From Setaria digitata (lineage: Eukaryota; Nematoda; Chromadorea; Rhabditida; Setariidae), in assembly GCA_003640385.1 (NCBI GenBank), contig RCAB01000375.1, positions 1 to 63,608 on the forward strand: DNA of 63,608 nucleotides, in the 5' to 3' direction. The position numbers and the translations under genes are program-made. Shown one piece after another: positions 13,301-26,621 of this stretch. Under the pieces are notes generated by a model. The model was not told the origin of the DNA, searched no databases, and saw only the letters and a program-made list of their open reading frames with translations. Each line of letters begins with the position of its first letter. Position 1 is the stretch's first letter.

Positions 13301-16157
13301 ATAACGTTAAAATCTCCTCACTTTTTTAAGAACACAAATGCTTTCAATATGGTGTGTTGCCTTTTATTGATTTATAGTGCTTGATTTATGTAGTACATTT
13401 ATCAGTTCTGTATTGAACGGTTTAAACATATTGTTATTAATCGATGAATATTTGTTAATTTTTTTTTTTCCACTCCTTAAATATAGGAAACTCTTGCCGC
13501 TTTGATTCGGGCTTTTCATTTCTACATTACAGTAGAGTAATTCGATTGTTTGGGAGTTCATAAAATTGAGCCAACTGCATTTTTTTTTTCTATTTTTTTC
13601 GGTATATTGACTCTGCTTATGTTAATATATTGTTTTAGTTTGCCAAACAGTTGAAAAAGCTGGAAGCTGATCTAAAAGAAGCTGAAGCAGTGGAATCAAT
13701 TTCAGCGAAGTTGTCGTTTGTACGTTTCCTTCTTTCTTTTCTTTTAAATGGAAAAATCTTGCCTGTCTTTATGATAATGTCACGTATTCGTTGTATAACT
13801 TGCTATATTTAGGTTCATTTCAGATCCAGGTAGAGGAATTATTATCATCTCAATTAATAATGAAGTAACCCGCAGAGTAACTAATATAATAAAATATAAA
13901 TCCAATTATTGTCAATTAGTCAACATCAATCTTTTAAATGTAAATAATTTAAGCATGAAATTCAGGCAACAGAAACAATGAATCACGTATTTGCAACATA
14001 TTTTCGTGTCATAAAACGATTGCCGACAACAAATCTGTTAGAACCAGTGCTGGAAGGTATGGCAAAATTCGCACATTTAATCAATGTTGAATTCTTTGAC
14101 GACATGATTTCCGCATTAGCATCACTCGTCAATCAACAGGTTTTCACCCTTCCTTCATTTGCTTTCTAAGTCCGAGTTATATTTTCTTGGTTATTTAAAA
14201 AAAAAAATTAATGTCACGATGTAAAGGAAATTGGGATGGGTTATACTATTATTTGTGCATTATTTTTACCAAGCAAATTGATGAAACCCGATTAGTCTTC
14301 CAAGTGACAATTTTGTTATTATACGATTTTAATTAAGAAAATCAATCTTCACGTTCTTGTGCTTCCTTGAACAGCTAAATGTTTGTAGTGGACTTAGCTT
14401 TTCATTTGTGGGCCCATACCAATAAAGATACAGTAAGTGAGGAACTGTTGTATCTTTCACTGAAGATTTGCGGCTAAGGGATTTTTTAACATTAAACCAC
14501 CTTAATCACATTTTCTCAGGATCGGCGCACTTTTAAGATTAAATATTTGATTTAGTATTTTAGCATCTTCGACTGGTAGATTCGTTGCGATGCATATATA
14601 CGTCATTTGTGATGCTTTCCGGTGAAGGTGTTGCACTGAACATAGATCCTTCTCGACTTTATTGGTCTATGTACCGTTTATTACCTGCTTTAGCATTTGA
14701 AAAACAACCAGGTTTTTATTTAATTATTTCAACAACTGAAAATTTTCTGTTTTGAACTCAAGTAAATTTAGTTATTTTATAATGAATTATTTTTTTTTCT
14801 AACGTTTTTCAGATGAGCTTGCGAACACATTATCAGTAATATTACGTACATTAGATCTAATGATTAATTGCCGTCGCAAACAGGTTCCGCTATGTCGTGT
14901 AGCGGCTTATGTCAAACGTTTATTGGCAGTAGTGTTTTTCATGCCCTGTTGTGCTGCTGCATCTATTTTGCTATGTATTCGATCCTTTTTCATTGTAAGT
15001 TTTCATCAAAGTTGTCACTGCTTAGGAGGAATTCCGACTCTTTATTTTAAACAACATATTAGTAATACTCTTGACTTGACTTTCCAGTGGAATAAATACA
15101 TAATGAAGAATTATAAGTGGATTTATCCCAATTTGCCCTTTTCCAACTTAATTTCAGTAACGCAGTTTAATTACACTTATTAGCAGAAATTCCATCACAG
15201 CAGCCAGCATAACAAGCTTATTTGAAGTGGCATTCTATTTCTATTTCTTCAACTTTAACTCTTCATATGTTCGACTTTTTTTTTAACTGATATATAGGCT
15301 TATCCGAAACTGGCTTGCATGGTAGAAAATACGGATGGAACTTCCTACATCGAATCTTTTAAGCCAGAAGTTGATGATCCGGATTGCTGTGGTGGACTCT
15401 CTTCATCAATAATTGCTGAAACTAGCATCTTAGCGGGGGTATCTATATAAAGTTTTTTTTTCTTGCCTTAGACCAAATATATATATTTGTGTTCTATACA
15501 TATTTCTTGAAGCGCCTTTATAGTAAAAAGGTGAAAATGCTCGGTGCTTAATCAAGTAATATCTTTTTTTATTTATCTCAAGAAAAAGTGTTCTCATGAT
15601 AATTGCTTTAAAATAATATATGTTTTTAGCATCCTGATAAAATAGTTACGATGATTGCACGGTATCTTCAAGCCGGTTTACCATCAACAGGATCGAGTCG
15701 ACTTTTACCGGAATATTCGATGAAGTCAGTTATTTGCCTTTAAAATAAAAAAGAGTTGTAGAAATTGCCTCCCTATGTATCTTAATTCCTTTAGTGACCA
15801 GAGGATTCTTTTTGGACTTGTTAACTTTATAAACTAATAATTGTCGAATTTTTTCTTGGATATACTTCAGGAAATCATATGAATGGTATGAAGGAAAGAA
15901 GGAAGTGGTTGACAAACCTTTTTTTTTAGACCAAATCAATGCTTTTACAAAGGTTTGGATTTATTTGATTCTAGGGAATAAAAGTAAGAACGGAACTTCG
16001 GATTCTGTCCATTGTTAATTAAGGGATATTACAGATATTACCTAGTTTTTAAACATTTTAAGTCTTTTTTCAGAAACATAAAATGCAATTAACATCAAAA
16101 ACACTGCATCTAGTAGTGTGTAATTGGGCTGAAGAAAATATGAGAAGGAAATTATAA
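10357..16157 (+). CDS. NOC3L: Nucleolar complex protein 3 homolog
   Basis: NOC3 family protein. In yeast Noc3 pairs with Noc2 for nuclear maturation and export of pre-60S ribosomes and also has a role in replication initiation. Exons: 10357-10521, 10882-11023, 11209-11352, 11442-11608, 11916-12052, 12169-12293, 12558-12712, 12872-13033, 13154-13249, 13639-13719, 13966-14139, 14564-14711, 14813-14994, 15298-15438, 15630-15724, 15871-15952, 16074-16157. They total 2,280 nt, 759 aa, close to the human length of about 800. The N-terminus is very basic ([18 protein letters not shown]), suiting nucleolar targeting. An acidic stretch DMEEEEED precedes the NOC3p-like region (about 170-265); a Lys-rich helix lies at about 400-450; the CBF/Mak21-like region (about 510-690) includes NIDPSRLYW and [20 protein letters not shown]. 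All intron phases are consistent. Confidence 0.93.
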
Positions 16158-16214
16158 GTAGTCGTTATTGATTTTAATGTGCTTTGGAACTGTGATGTTT
16201 TGTTAAGTTTGATG

Positions 16215-16220
16215 AATAAA
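16215..16220 (+). other. Candidate poly(A) signal for NOC3
   Basis: AATAAA, 58 nt past the NOC3 stop codon; first canonical hexamer downstream. Confidence 0.55.
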
Positions 16221-16658
16221 ATCTTTTCTACAGTTAAATCGCTTTGCACCGCTTTTACCACTTCTTTCCAATGAATTATGTCAAATGACAGATTTCCAAT
16301 TCACTCCCGAAATTCTAGAATAGACAGTTGTTTTTATACGCGTATAAATCATATTTTTTTCTCACTCATTTTTTTAATTGAAATTAGAATGTTTGCTGAT
16401 GAAAGAATAATTTTTTCGGATAATTTTCTATCTAGTGATCTAATTACTCAGGAATGTCCAATCTAAATTTTATTTCTAAAATTATTTGCAAATAATAAAC
16501 GGGAAAAGTATCTTCATATGTATACAGTTTATACATAGCCTAATTACTGGAATGGTTTTTGTACAGTAATGTGAATGAATTGATCGGAATTTCAGAGTTA
16601 ACTTTTTTGCAACATAAACCCAGTGCTGTTTCTATGAGAAAGTTCCACAACGGTTAGC

Positions 16659-16664
16659 TTTATT
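16659..16664 (-). other. Candidate poly(A) signal for ground-like gene
   Basis: AATAAA on the minus strand, about 32 nt past the stop codon of the ground-like gene. A second candidate is at 16469-16474. Confidence 0.45.
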
Positions 16665-16695
16665 AAACCGGAAATTTGATCGTTGCGAAATTCTT

Positions 16696-18424
16696 TTAAA
16701 GGGATTGTCGGAATGCAATACAGGTAACATTATTTTTCATAGCTTCACAATATAAATTAGAGCTGTATACATAAGAGAAGTGACCTTTTGAGCAAATCAC
16801 ATCAATGCTGCCACCAAATTTGGCTTCTGCTCGATCATTTATAGCACGCTTTGATGCAGAGGAATTTTCACTAATGCTCTAAACGTTTTAATTAATATTA
16901 AGAATTGGAGTTTGATTTTTTAATTTGGAAATTAATATGTTTTTTTTTTTTTTATTCGATGAAACGAGGAAATCATACACCGATGCTCTTCTACTCTCCC
17001 CACGATCTATTCTATTTCTTTGTTCCAGAGCTTTTCATAACAACTATGAAATTAAAAAAAAAAAGGTTTGAAAATTCCACAAATACCTCAAGCATGAGTT
17101 TCTTTAATTCACGACTGTTGCATTTGATGTCTTGTTCGGTTTCAGAACGATTCTTAATTATTTTTGATACTTTTGACCGATTTTTGTCTATCGTCTGTTT
17201 TGTTGAAATTCCCTGCCGTCGTGCTTTTCGAAACGATGTGATACTTCGTCTTGTTGGTGGTGCAATTAAGTCCGAATCGTCATCCTGAAATCTAAACGAC
17301 CTTTAACCTTTAAATGGGCAACTTCAGAAGACAAGGAGCACCTTTTTCTGGTGCTATTTTTTCGAAGGTACAAAAAAAAAGCTAATCTGAAAGGATGTGA
17401 AAATTAAGTTGTTCTCGAATCCATTTTATCTTCTCTAACCCACATAACTCGGTTTGGTAATTTTAAATATGAAGCACATCACTAGAATATCATCTCAATC
17501 GTTTTTTCTTATCACCAATTCATTATTTATTTTGAGCCATATCTTCTTCCTTTGACGTATCTAATAGATACATAAAATGGATGGTTGATTATCAGAACTG
17601 AGCACTTTATCAGATCCTATTTGTCTTATCTGATTAGTGACTGATTGCGAAAATATTTATGTTTTTCGATTTTACGCCACAATAATTAATATATTTGTTT
17701 GTTTGTTTAAAATGAAAAAATAAAATTATTGATGAAGTTTGTGAATATGATGACTGAGTAATTGTTTATCACTGCTTTTTTCAAAATGCCATTGATTTCT
17801 ATCATTTAAAAAGCGCAAATAATCAGCGCTCTATTTTTGTCGCTTTTGATTTCAGATAATTTTTCAACCATTTCCCTAAATAACAGCTATATCGCTGTGA
17901 TAATGCCTATATTATTATTATATTCAGTAATTAGCAAGTGCTACTAATTTATTACAAACTGTGAAGGGAAATCAGAGAGCTGGAAAATATTTTTTTGATA
18001 TTTAAATGCAGTATATCATCCGACGATAATCACAGTACCAATGATCCTTGTGATGTAGAGCGCTTCTGAATACGTGATCGTGTATCACCTTCCACATATG
18101 CCACTGATAACTGTTTATTCTTGAATTTTTTTTTCTGGAATGGGAAAGTATTTAGAGTAGCAAATAGTAAGAAAAATGGAGTTGTGTTATTCTACTGACT
18201 GTAAAACATTTAAAAAAAAAAAATGGAAAGCTTACCAAATTTAGTTTATCAAGATGAATTTTCTTACTGATCCTTTTATCATTATTATCAGATGATCTAC
18301 TTGAACAGGATATTGATGATGATTGGCAAGTCGAGTTTCTGTCCAAGTTATTCAATGAAATTACGGTAACTGGTATCAGAAATAATATAAAATAAGTCAA
18401 CATCCTATAAGTACTATAAAACAT
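16696..18424 (-). CDS. Secreted ground-like domain protein
   Basis: Nematode-specific secreted protein. Ground-like (GRL) proteins belong to the Hedgehog-related set of nematodes and are linked mostly to cuticle and extracellular matrix; no receptor is established here. Exons: 18424-18236, 18134-18039, 17284-17087, 16878-16696, in phase, 221 aa. Residues 1-23 form a signal peptide with core FILFLIPVTVI. A basic Ser-rich middle follows with possible proprotein-processing sites: KR 50-51, KR 87-88, RR 107-108 and RKARR 114-118. The C-terminal ground-like domain (about 148-219) has Cys150, Cys190, Cys205 and Cys214, and the family patterns SKRAI, EAKFGGS, DVICS and HFSYV. The exon 2 donor (TTG|GTACTG) is the least certain junction; reading through instead hits a stop after two codons. 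Exon 1 could alternatively start at Met8. The domain call is from pattern memory. Confidence 0.82.
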
Positions 18425-20701
18425 ACCATTAGCAACTTGGAACTTTTTTACTAAATTACTGCAACTAATTAGAGTTCCAATATTGATAATTTAGTAAAAT
18501 ATCAACTAGCATTCTTAAAATATTGCATAAATCGAGAATAATTGTAATTACAGTAGTAGCTTTTAACTTTTCAAAATTCCAATTGTTAAGTTTTAAAAAC
18601 AAATGAGAATTGCAGAATTGCAGAAATATTTGTGGTTATGTGAAAAGTTTAAAGTTAAAAGATATGGTTGAGATCGTTGTCTACTGGAAAAGAATTGAAA
18701 TGAAGAAGTGATGCATAAAATGGGTCGCTTTTTCCTACGTGGAAATAACAAGCTTTAGTGAAAATAGTGAATGAATGAAAATGAAAAATAATTTTACAAC
18801 GAATCGATCACATGTTGTAGATTTCTTTTTATATTAAATAGATTAAGATGAATGGCAATTTGGTGTAATAATGCGAGCTTAAGTTTGCTTCACAAACTTC
18901 TCGTTTATATCGTTGATTGAAGCATTTTAAATACCATAGCGAAATCTTATCAGTTGGTCACCTACTAAAATAAAAATCACTTTAATTAAATCTAATTTGC
19001 TTAAACGTTTCACATCATTTTTTAAAAATTTTCCGCATTTAGTGTGCTCAAAATTTCGGAAATTCAATTTTTTTTTTTTTTTTTTTTTTAAAAGGAAATA
19101 TTTTGAACAGTAAATGTTGGGGAAATTATAAATGTTAATAATGATAATGACGACGGCGGTGGTGATGATAATGATTGTGAATTGTGATTTGGATGCTCAG
19201 AAAAGTGTTGGTGACAACTGGATGAATGAAAATGAGGTTATCGTTAATGTCACATAACGTACTACACCGTGTCTCCTTCGATCATTTCATTCGTCACCGA
19301 TATTCATTTATTTTATGTTCCGCCTATAGGGTGAAAAAAAAATTTTTGTTAATTTTTTCTTTTATTTTTTTTAAAACTTCAGAATTTCATAAAAATTCAT
19401 ACAATTAATATCCATCCCCTAACTGGATCTAATTCAATGATAAACACTTTTAAACAGGATATGAAAAGTATAAAGGATTTGAACATTTTTTGAGTACTTC
19501 ATCGATATGTTTGTGTTCCGGAACCATTATCCGCACTGGAAATAACATAAGGTCACTTAGTTCAAAACAAATATGGCATGACGATTAGCATTGCATTTCT
19601 TAAATGTTCAAATTGTTACAAAGAATGATCTGATATGAGAGAGTCTGAAAATACATAAACCCTAAATTTTAAAGAAATCAGTTGATGTGATTAATAGATT
19701 TAATTGAAAAATCGAGAACTTTGCTACAGATTCTTTTTTTTTTTTTTTTTTTTTTTTTAAATCGGTGTAATGTTCCATGACAGTCAAGCTGTTAGACTGA
19801 AGCTAAAAATGAAACTGCAAAGCTTCATTTTTAATAAATAGAAATGAAATAGAAAACCAAAAAAAAAAAAGGAAAGAAAGAAAAAGCAAAAAGTCACATA
19901 GAAATGGCGAATGAACAAGTAATTGATGACAGCAATGAAATATTTAAATTTAAAAGTGCTTCAAAAAAATTGTAAAAAGTGGATTGTGCAGGAAAATATA
20001 AATCAATTCTTTTCTTCGTTCACGTTTTACGTGTAGCTAGCTTATCTTGTTTTCTTTATTTCCACGTTTTGTGCTTAATCATTGCAGTAGTTTTATTGGT
20101 TTTTTTTTTTGATCAAAAATTTTTGTGTGGAAAATTTTCTGTGGACACGATAGAATACTATACCTTCCCTAATAGAAACTATCAATATAATCATTTCCAA
20201 AAAGTTTGGAGAAAAAGAAAATTATTTCCAATTAATACATTTAATTTTTACGATTGATTTGAACCCTTTTCAAGGAATGATTATGTGTTTTTCTTTTTTC
20301 CAATTTAACAAAGCAAAATAATGACTGAACTTTTCTGCAATACGTTGTTGCTCTCGAAAATGATGTGCTCATTACACTGAGCACATTTATTCCTAGTCTA
20401 GTCCAGAGAAATATTAGATGATAGTGTTTTAGATGCATTCCAGGACGAAAGTAAGATTAATATTTTGTATATATCATGAAACGTGAGTAAATTTGGCAAA
20501 AAAAAAAGAAGAAAAGAGAAAAATTTTGGCATAAGATAAAAAATTGTACAATAACAAAGGAAAAAAGAAAAGAACAATTAATTAAAAAATGAATAATTCA
20601 AATTTTAATAAAGAGAAATGGAAAAGTAAGCATAACAACCCCTTCGTATCTGCTTCATTAATTCAATAACAATTCTGAATTTCATCAATTTCTTAAGTTA
20701 A
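18425..20701. other. Intergenic, no gene seen
   Basis: About 2.3 kb between the ground-like start codon and the GPCR stop codon. It holds several poly-T runs (19070, 19735) and a GAC/GGTGAT-type short repeat near 19140-19180. Open frames here lack conserved features and most use non-ATG starts. It should contain the ground-like promoter and the receptor's 3'UTR. Confidence 0.5.
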
Positions 20702-23700
20702 TTAAACCATCGTTGGAGTTGATCTCTTCCGCCCGTACCGAAGAAATTCTCGCAGATGTGAACGTATAGCCGGATTACACGTGTAAATGATTATACGTAT
20801 TGCGCTGGTAAACATGTATACAAAACTGACTGTGTCCGAAAATATAGTATGAAAAGTACTGGCCATCATCGGATCATCCGGATCACGGAGTATGGAAATT
20901 TGTGACCTGAAAGAATTATGCAATTTTTTTTCTTTTTTTTTTAAAAAGAATATCTGAAATAAACTAAAGTTATGGTGAATTCATTTTGAATAAGCTACTT
21001 AAATGAGTGTATAATAATAAAAAATTCATAATTTTTTTTTTATTTTTTTGAAGACTCTTTGTTAAATAATTTTTTTTTTTGATAAATTAATTTTATTTGG
21101 TAAAATTAAAGTAATCAAGTAAATTAATAATGAGCAGATTAATTCTGAATAAATTGAAAAATAACAATGAGAAGCCTACAAAGTAAAAGATAGAAAGGAA
21201 CCTTTCTAAGATTGTAAGTATTAAATGAAGACTATTACTGATCAGGTAACTAGTAACAATTGCAAACATCGTACAAATGGCATCACGAACCGGTTTGGAC
21301 ATTTTCCTTTGCGGTTTAATTGCAACAGTTATTACTGAAAAAGGAGAAAAAGTTTTCATTTCTTCCGTTAAACATTTTTAAAGTTCCTTTTTTTTTTTAA
21401 TTTTTTAAACGTCAAACTTATTTTTTCTCGCCTTTGTTAGACTAGGATGTTTAAAATGCAAATAATCAATGAGCCAGAATTAAAGGATAGTTATCCCCTA
21501 GAGTTTTTACCATGATTCAGGTTAACAAAGTCATCAGCATTTATCATTTTTGGTTCGTTTGAGAATAAATTCATTGTGAAATGAATTACTATAACATTTA
21601 TGCTAATAATCTCAGTAATTTGATATTTTAATTTTTTTTTTTTAACATTCAATATTTTATGACAGTAATATGGTTCTTACATGACAACAAATATGACAAT
21701 TTGACATGATAATTAACAAAAGGTATCCTAAGAGAGAGCTCACTTTCATTTCTCTTTTCACGATGAAAATTACGGCTCTTTTTGGATATGTAAATCAATG
21801 CACCCCTTATGGTACTTGACGATTTCGGTTTATGCTCAGGTATTGAACTGTTCCGGTTCGATTTGTAAGTTACAGAACAAGCATTTGGTACGGAAAGCTC
21901 TTGTTGTAGTTGTTGATGTTTTTGGATAAAATCAGTCTTCAACAGCTGATGACCATTTTCCTGATTTGATTCCTTTACGATACTCTTCTGGTCATTAAAA
22001 TTTGCCTTTGGTAATTTTCGAACAATAATCTGAAAAATTAAATTTCCGTTAATTAATTTTCGAATTCAAATAATTATAGAAATATATCATTCTTTGTTCA
22101 GTTTAGAAGAAGCAGAAGAAACTTCTAGATACAGCAAAATATTCATATAATTTGCTTTCGTGAATCAATTTTGTATGATTTATGTGCTTTCACGTACATA
22201 ACATTTGCGTGATTTTATGAATGAATTAAATGAGAGTTTCAGGTAGAAAGAAAAAAAGGAACAGCAAAATGGATTAGTTTTGAGAAAACTTACAAAATTA
22301 AATACAACAAGGACGATGAATGGAATGAAAGTTTGAGCAATTGAGAGAAGATGAAAATCGAAGAAATAATAAACATCACTTTCCTGCACCCAGTCAGCTG
22401 GTCCAGTACTTTGAGTACGCAAAAAGTCATTGCAATTTGGGAAGTGATGGACCTAGAATTAAGCTAATCAGCCGGCCAAGTTTAATTTCATCTTTTAATT
22501 AGCCTGTAAGATGACGAATGAACTGATTATTAATCAAAAAGGACAATTTATCTTTGAACGCAAAAAGAATATTTAATTTTGAATGTTAGATAATGATCTT
22601 TAACAGCCAATTAACTTTCTCTTTTTCAATATTCATTTAAATTTGTCACTTATTGTGTAACGTTATGTTTGTTTGAAGTTAAACCAAATTTGAAAGCATA
22701 GTTTTTGCTAATTTTGTAAATTGCAAATAATTGGATATATTACATTACATTTTCGCATGAAATTCGACCCAAAAATTTCGCGAGCAAAAGAAAAAAAAAA
22801 AAAAAACTAATCCAAACTTAGAAATGTCTAGTAAAATCTTAAATAAAACATTTTGTATAGTACTACGGAATTATCAAGCTGTTAAGAATTACTGACAATG
22901 CACAATAACAACGAGAGAAAGAAATATCATTTCATCGTAGTCATTTCTTAATGTAATTTTGTCTAATGACTAGTGATAATTGTAATTTGACTTATTCATG
23001 ATTTCAAGTATATTCAAAACACTTACAACAATTGCAAACGCTGTTGGCAGACGTGAAATGGTACAACAAAGAAGGAGAAGAAAGACAGTAATCTGATGTC
23101 CACGATCACTGAACATCCGTTTCAGGAATCCTTTCGTCTTCTCGCCTGATATCCACACGAAGCGCTCCAAGGTAGTTAAAATTAGCATATATGGTATAGC
23201 TAATTGTGTTATCCTGCTTATCACATATGCTGGTACAATGTAAATGTGATATAATATGAATAGATTCTGAAAAATCTTTTTTTTTTTCATAGCTATCAAT
23301 ACTAAAATGATAAATATTTTAGTGATCTTGAGATTATTGAAGAATTTTGATGCTAATCAATTAATGCTGATAATGCTATATATCAATTTATGAATATAAA
23401 TTTTGGTTCTTGATCAGCGGATATATTAACTTGTTTATCACTCATATATAGTAAACTATCAATTGCTTAAATTTTAGCAACAAAGCTTACCGAAACTTTA
23501 AGATAAACAATCGCTGCATCAATCCCAAATAGCATAATATAGAGAATACAAATTAAGGCATCAAGAATTGCCAACACTGAAAAAGAAAATGATACTAATC
23601 AATTACTGGTTGATCATTTATTGTAGAAATTAATGAAAAGTAATCTTCAAAAGTAATTATTTTATCTCGTAAATTAATAACAATTGCCGGAAAAATCGTA

Positions 23701-26621
23701 ATAGCTATCTTCTTACCAGTAGGATATTTGGTAGACGTTGGATAAGTCCTTGTCATAAATAAATATATTAAAAGTAGATTACCACAGGTACCAAGCCATG
23801 CAATAAATGATGCTATCATTAAAAAGACAAATCGCGCCAGTGTATAAAACTCTGACTGAAATTTTTATCAAATAGAGAAATTTTTGTTTTTATTAGTTAG
23901 TATTGTTGTTTAGCTGCAAAGAAGATTCCCATTCCTTGTTAATTATTTATTTTATGTAATTGTTTTGGAAAATTTTTTTATTTAATTTTAATTTAGTACG
24001 TTAAAATAAAATGATAAAAAAAATTACCTTTTGCCATTTTGTTTTAAATTAAATGTACTAGACTATTTCCAGCAGCATGTTTGCCTTGGTAGCTACCTGA
24101 TTATGAATTATTATTATTTTATAAATTTGCTAATAATGATCGGAGAGTTTTCCTCTTCATCTTGTCGTGGAACGAACAAAAAGAATGTTCTGGGAAATTA
24201 TTACCCTAGATGTTGCCTCAAGTAAAATCGCTTCAATGAAGCATATTTCTTAAATAAAAGAAAGGATTCTAATTTTTACATTATAATTAATGAAGTTGAT
24301 CGGTTAATTTATTGGAACATATCTATTAAATGGGTAAAACAATTCCTAGCGAAAATTGCCCATTAAATGGGTAAAACAATTCTGGGGAAAATTATTGGTC
24401 AAATGTAAAGGATGCTGTGCGGCACATGACAAAAAAATCTCAACAAAATTGATTGAATAGAAAAAGCTAGAGACCGAAACTGATTTGAGTTGGCTTAACT
24501 TTTTTAAAATTTGGATGCCAAAAACAAACTTAATAATGATGATTATAGTAATGTTAAATAACTATAATTATTATTATCTATTTAATCATTAAAAACCGAC
24601 CAATATTTGGAATTCCCAGCTCCTTAATTTTGTTTAGATTTACAAATTTTCTATTTCAGTGTTTAATTTTTGCTTATACGCATTGTTAGCCAATTTAAAC
24701 AAGTGAAAATAATTTTGATAAGGTGATAAATTTCATCTTGCTTCCCATCTTTTAGAAATAAAACGAATTTTTATATAATTAAAATTTTCAATTGATTATT
24801 TTTTCTATTTGAGAAGCAATTAGCAAAACATTCCCACCACTCAACTATTAATATTTTAGGCTTTTTTTTAACAGAATTTTTTATTGTCCTGGAAGAACAG
24901 TTTTTTTTTTTTCTCCATGCAATACTTCTATCTCCAATTCATATTTCAAATTATAGACTTTTTTGTATTAACGATTTGAGGGATATCAATACATGTATAC
25001 GCACCAGTGAGAAAGAGAGTAGGCAGAAAATAATCATAAAAATTTTCGAGCAAGTAAAAAATATATTACATTTGATAGATTGATCTGATGTTTATGTCAT
25101 CTTATTTGGATAATAGTATGAAACGGCTGCCTAAATTTGATGTAAAATATTTGATTTTTCAGAAAGTTTTACAATTTTATTTGTTAGAAAAAATTAGGGC
25201 AAAAACTTTGTAAATTGTACTATTAAAAATTTTAAATACAAATTTATGTCAAATCGAATAATCAGCTGATCAATTTGTTGTCATCAGATAACTCAGAGTT
25301 GATATAAGATGATTATTATGCACATTTATATCTAATCAGTTGATTGATTACTGCATATTAAATAACAAAGAGGTGATATGATAAGAGATGATTGATTGTA
25401 ACCTTATTTCATCTTGTCTTTTTTTTCTTTTCTTTGTTCATTCCTCTAACTCTTTACTACAATTTAATAAATGCATTTTTTTTTTCTTTCACTCAGTTAA
25501 ATGCAATGTATTACAAATTGAGCGCCGTCTTTTCCATGCAAATAATTTGAATAAAAAGTAACCATAAAATTTTCTGCATCACTTATTAAATTTGTCAATC
25601 TAACTTTTTAATCCATCAATTCTCATATTTTTGATGCTATAATTTTTTTTTTTATGCAACTAAAATTCCTCCTCTTCTAAAGAAAAAATTCAACTGCTTT
25701 GCTTCCTGAACAGTTTCTTATTTGATCATTACAGGAAAATCCGAACTTTTTTTTTTCATTTCCAGCTTACAAAATACAAACATTCATTTTTATTGCTTCT
25801 AATTAATGCCAAATGGTGCTAATTTAAGAGCGAAATGAGAAAATAAAACAATTAGCATGAAAAATCGAATAAAGAAAGAAATGAAGAAAAAAAACAAAGA
25901 GAAAAAAAAACGAATTATTTGATTTAGGGTTAGTTAGCATAAATCAAATAAGTCATCAAATCAACTATGCCATTTTTAGGAACTGAGTGGTGATTTGAGA
26001 ATGATAATTTCCTTTCATCATTTGGACGGCATCCAAAGATGGAAGAAAAATACCAAAAAAGGAACATAACTGAAGACGAATTTGGGCATTTCATTGAGTG
26101 CAAAATAATTCGAGAAAAAAGGAATTAACAAAGAAGTGGAAAACTTTCAGAAGTTAACTAAAAGTTTAAATTTGAATAATTGCAGCATTTTTCACTTGCT
26201 TTACAATACGATTTGTATCTGCTCAGAAAAGAAAAATGGTCAAGTTGTGAAGATTAGTGAAAAGATTGTTAGGAAAGTTGATTCAAACAAAGGAAAAATT
26301 ATGTCACCATCTAGTGAATTGTTAAAAATTTCCTCAATTCTCAAACGGGAAATTAGAAATCCTGCAATAATTATAGCTTTGAAATGGTGAAATTATATGG
26401 ACAATAAATTCGTCTTTAGCTGATTACATTATATTTCAACTTCCTAATTTCAAGAGAATATCAAACTTCCAATTTAAACATTCCTAAAATTTCATAATAA
26501 TCGGAAAAAAAAATCATCAGTGAAGGAAGCTTACATCACCACAGAGCTCTGCTTGTTGCTTTTCATCGCCATAATTATCCATCATTATCATTGTACCATT
26601 TCCCATAGCATTTTCCATCAT
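20702..26621 (-). CDS. Rhodopsin-like GPCR, nematode neuropeptide-receptor type
   Basis: Seven-helix plasma-membrane receptor, probably for a peptide; the ligand cannot be read from the sequence. Exons: 26621-26535, 23855-23717, 23576-23491, 23266-23027, 22452-22294, 22029-21744, 21334-21202, 20906-20702; all phases agree, 444 aa. The short outer N-terminus has an NGT glycosylation site (8-10) and Cys27. TM1 is about 37-62 (GTCGN), TM2 about 76-100, TM3 about 113-137 ending in LERF (137-140) where most class A receptors have DRY, TM4 about 160-184, TM5 about 213-237. Intracellular loop 3 is long (about 238-340), rich in Gln, Ser and Lys. TM6 is about 345-372; TM7 ends YTCNPAIR in place of NPxxY. 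The tail ends TMV, a class I PDZ-ligand pattern. The style resembles FMRFamide-receptor-like (FRPR/DMSR) proteins. Intron 1 is about 2.7 kb. Confidence 0.85.
24324..24393 (+). repeat. Short tandem duplication in GPCR intron 1
   Basis: ATTAAATGGGTAAAACAATT occurs at 24324 and again at 24362, with a related GAAAATT tail after each. A minor local duplication. Confidence 0.65.

Larger units (their letters stand above)
16158..16695. other. Convergent 3' flank between NOC3 and ground-like gene
   Basis: The stops of two convergent genes are 538 bp apart. No exon was seen. Candidate poly(A) signals for both genes fall inside. Confidence 0.6.

Noticed and set aside
16905..17288. 127-codon plus-strand frame
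   Set aside because: It is the opposite-strand shadow of ground-like exon 3, which has correct splice sites and family motifs on the minus strand.
17300..17400. Possible extra ground-like exon upstream of exon 3
   Set aside because: The frame is open, but joining it to exon 3 would need a 23-nt intron, too short to splice.
19979..20257. Hydrophobic open frame that resembles a membrane protein
   Set aside because: No ATG start, T-rich composition and no splice context; hydrophobicity follows from poly-T.
26136..26390. 84-codon frame inside GPCR intron 1, opposite strand
   Set aside because: Starts at GTG, Lys/Ile-rich, no domain.
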